This document shows, in pieces, positions 50,628-52,196 of a stretch of 52,196 nt of DNA. The position numbers and the translations under genes are program-made. The notes under the pieces were generated by a model that worked only from the letters and a program-made list of their open reading frames with translations, was not told the DNA's origin and did not search any database. This stretch comes from CAZCGA01 sp964498075 (GTDB lineage: Bacteria > Desulfobacterota > Binatia > HRBIN30). The stretch covers positions 1-52,196 of the forward strand of contig CAZCGA010000034.1 of the NCBI GenBank assembly GCA_964498075.1. The letters run 5' to 3'. Position 1 is the stretch's first letter. Each line of letters starts with the position of its first letter.

Positions 50628-52196
50628 GTGTCAGAAATCATCGAGAAAATGGTCGCCGAAACGACCGGCGTCAGCGACTACGATGCGACGCAGATCAAGG
50701 TCCTCGAGGGACTCGACGCGGTCCGCAAACGGCCCGGAATGTACATCGGAGATACCGCGGAGCGTGGGCTGCACCATCTGGTTTTCGAGGTCGTCGACAA
50801 CTCGATCGACGAGGCGCTCGGCGGTTACTGCGACGAAATCAAGGCGACGGTACACATCGACGGCACCGTCACCATCGAGGACAACGGGCGCGGCATTCCG
50901 GTGGATCTCCACGCCAGCGAAGGGGTGTCTGCCACCGAAGTCGTGTTGACCAAGCTGCACGCCGGCGGCAAGTTCGACAAGGGCGCGTACAAGGTATCGG
51001 GCGGGCTGCACGGCGTCGGCGTCTCCGTGGTCAACGCCCTTTCCGAGTACCTCGAGGTCGAGATCAAGCGCGAGGGTAAGGTGTATGCGCAGCGCTACCA
51101 GCGCGGTAAACCCGACGCACCGTTGAAAGAGATCGGCACCACCCGCCAGCGCGGCACCAAGGTCACCTTCAAGCCGGACCCGCTGATTTTCGAGCAGTTG
51201 GACTTCAGCTTCGATATCCTGTCACAGCGGCTGCGCGAGCTGGCGTTCCTCAACCGCGGCGTGCGCATCTCCATCGACGATCAGCGCACCCAAAAGCAGC
51301 ACGAGTTCTACTACAAGGGTGGCATCGAGGAGTTCGTCAAACACTTGAATCGCGCCAAGACCCCGATCCACACCAACGTCGTCTATCTGAAGGGCGAGCG
51401 CGACAGCTTCGAGGTCGAGGTCGCCCTCCAGTGGAACGAGGGCTACGCCGAAAGCGTTTACTCCTTCGCAAACAACATCAGCACCATCGAGGGCGGCACG
51501 CACCTCATCGGATTCAAAGCGGCGCTCACTCGCACGATCAACAACTACGCCACCGCGAACGGCCTGTTGAAGAAGGAAGCCGAAGCCCTGCAGGGTGAGG
51601 ACGTTCGTGAGGGGCTGACAGCGGTCGTCAGCGTCAAGGTGCAGGAGCCGCAGTTCGAAGGCCAGACGAAAACCAAGCTCGGCAACAGCGAGGTCAAAGG
51701 CTTCGTCGAGCAACTGGTGAACGAGAAGCTCGGCGAGTACTTGGAGGAACATCCGACCGAAGCCAAGAAGATCGCCATGAAGGGCCTCGACGCGGCGCGC
51801 GTTCGCGAAGCCACCCGCAAGGCCAAGGATCTGGCGCGACGCAAGGGTGCGCTCGACTCGGGCTCACTGCCCGGCAAGCTCGCCGATTGTCAGGAACGCG
51901 ACCCGGCGCTCTCGGAGCTCTACCTCGTCGAGGGTGATTCCGCCGGTGGCTCCGCCAAACAAGGCCGCGATCGTAAGAATCAGGCGATCCTGCCGCTGCG
52001 CGGCAAGATCCTCAACGTCGAGAAGGCGCGCTTCGACAAGATGATCTCGTCGCAGGAGATCCGCCTGCTGGTCACCGCCCTCGGCACCGGTATCGGTAAG
52101 GAGGACCGCGACTTCTCCAAGCTGCGCTACCACACGATCATCATCATGACCGACGCGGACGTCGACGGCTCGCACATCCGCACGCTGCTGCTCACG
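50628..52196 (+). CDS. gyrB: DNA gyrase subunit B, cut by the window end
   Basis: 523 codons are visible without a stop. GTG 50628 is chosen (GGGGTGG upstream); ATG 50613 in frame is an alternative. GHKL ATPase motifs: VVDNSIDEALGG, IEDNGRGIPVD and YKVSGGLHGVGVSVVNALS; then the transducer region; then the Toprim domain starting LYLVEGDSAGGSAKQGRDR, with PLRGKILNVEKAR and TDADVDGSHIRTLLLT at the edge. It supplies ATP-driven supercoiling with GyrA. Confidence 0.97.
   Translation, partial: MSEIIEKMVAETTGVSDYDATQIKVLEGLDAVRKRPGMYIGDTAERGLHHLVFEVVDNSIDEALGGYCDEIKATVHIDGTVTIEDNGRGIPVDLHASEGVSATEVVLTKLHAGGKFDKGAYKVSGGLHGVGVSVVNALSEYLEVEIKREGKVYAQRYQRGKPDAPLKEIGTTRQRGTKVTFKPDPLIFEQLDFSFDILSQRLRELAFLNRGVRISIDDQRTQKQHEFYYKGGIEEFVKHLNRAKTPIHTNVVYLKGERDSFEVEVALQWNEGYAESVYSFANNISTIEGGTHLIGFKAALTRTINNYATANGLLKKEAEALQGEDVREGLTAVVSVKVQEPQFEGQTKTKLGNSEVKGFVEQLVNEKLGEYLEEHPTEAKKIAMKGLDAARVREATRKAKDLARRKGALDSGSLPGKLADCQERDPALSELYLVEGDSAGGSAKQGRDRKNQAILPLRGKILNVEKARFDKMISSQEIRLLVTALGTGIGKEDRDFSKLRYHTIIIMTDADVDGSHIRTLLLT

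Overview
This is a GC-rich bacterial window from a draft assembly; runs of N stand at 32106-32205, 34187-34196 and 46404-46413. The gene content (cbb3 oxidase, F-type ATP synthase Fo genes, homodimeric pyruvate dehydrogenase E1, a secreted protein with a dockerin-like calcium loop, a Cys-rich repeat protein with a C-terminal sorting-type tail) suggests an uncultured, aerobic or microaerobic lineage of deltaproteobacterial grade. Candidatus Binatia/Binatota is my best guess, at low confidence. The right end is the dnaA-dnaN-gyrB region, so the window probably lies close to the chromosome origin.

Positions 1-15951 hold an integrated element, here called E1. It sits in the 3' half of an initiator tRNA-fMet gene and is bounded by identical 44-bp copies of that half (14-57 and 15908-15951). 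E1 carries a full tyrosine integrase, an excisionase-like protein, a phage baseplate-hub protein, a Holliday-junction resolvase, a DnaB-like helicase, a replication-initiation-like protein, a Cro/C1-type regulator, a terminase-small-subunit-like protein and many small genes. I see no capsid, portal or large terminase. The layout resembles a phage satellite (PICI-like), although a decayed prophage is not excluded. The integrase frame runs through the att core into the tRNA. If the element is closed into a circle, the same frame meets a stop codon that overlaps the start codon of the gene at the other end by four bases.

Positions 15908-19464 form a second, tandem segment (E2). It is bounded by the same att sequence (the third copy lacks one base) and has only an integrase relic. 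Its cargo is a small Cys-rich protein, a secreted dockerin-like protein, a DUF3800 protein, an unknown 194-residue protein and a small membrane protein. E2 looks like a cis-mobilisable passenger.

From 19471 onward the sequence looks chromosomal: a broken SDR gene; a Fic protein; a carotenoid-biosynthesis membrane protein; an operon of a BKACE-family enzyme and a divergent KARI-like protein; a GAF-GAF-GGDEF protein with the Hypr-type Ser substitution; a class III alcohol dehydrogenase; glyA behind a ZTP riboswitch; a diiron ferritin-like protein; two secreted repeat proteins; aceE; an SDR; a VOC protein; and tRNA-His.

Positions 36863-44307 are a cbb3 oxidase biogenesis and structural cluster in which the usual CcoP appears to be split into a separate di-haem cytochrome c and a tiny membrane anchor, followed by a CcoI-type copper ATPase. 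Running the other way are hemL and the Fo genes atpZ-atpI-atpB-atpE. The hemL-dnaA intergenic region holds a large imperfect hairpin and DnaA-box-like sequences. dnaA, dnaN and gyrB (cut by the window end) follow, with no recF between them.
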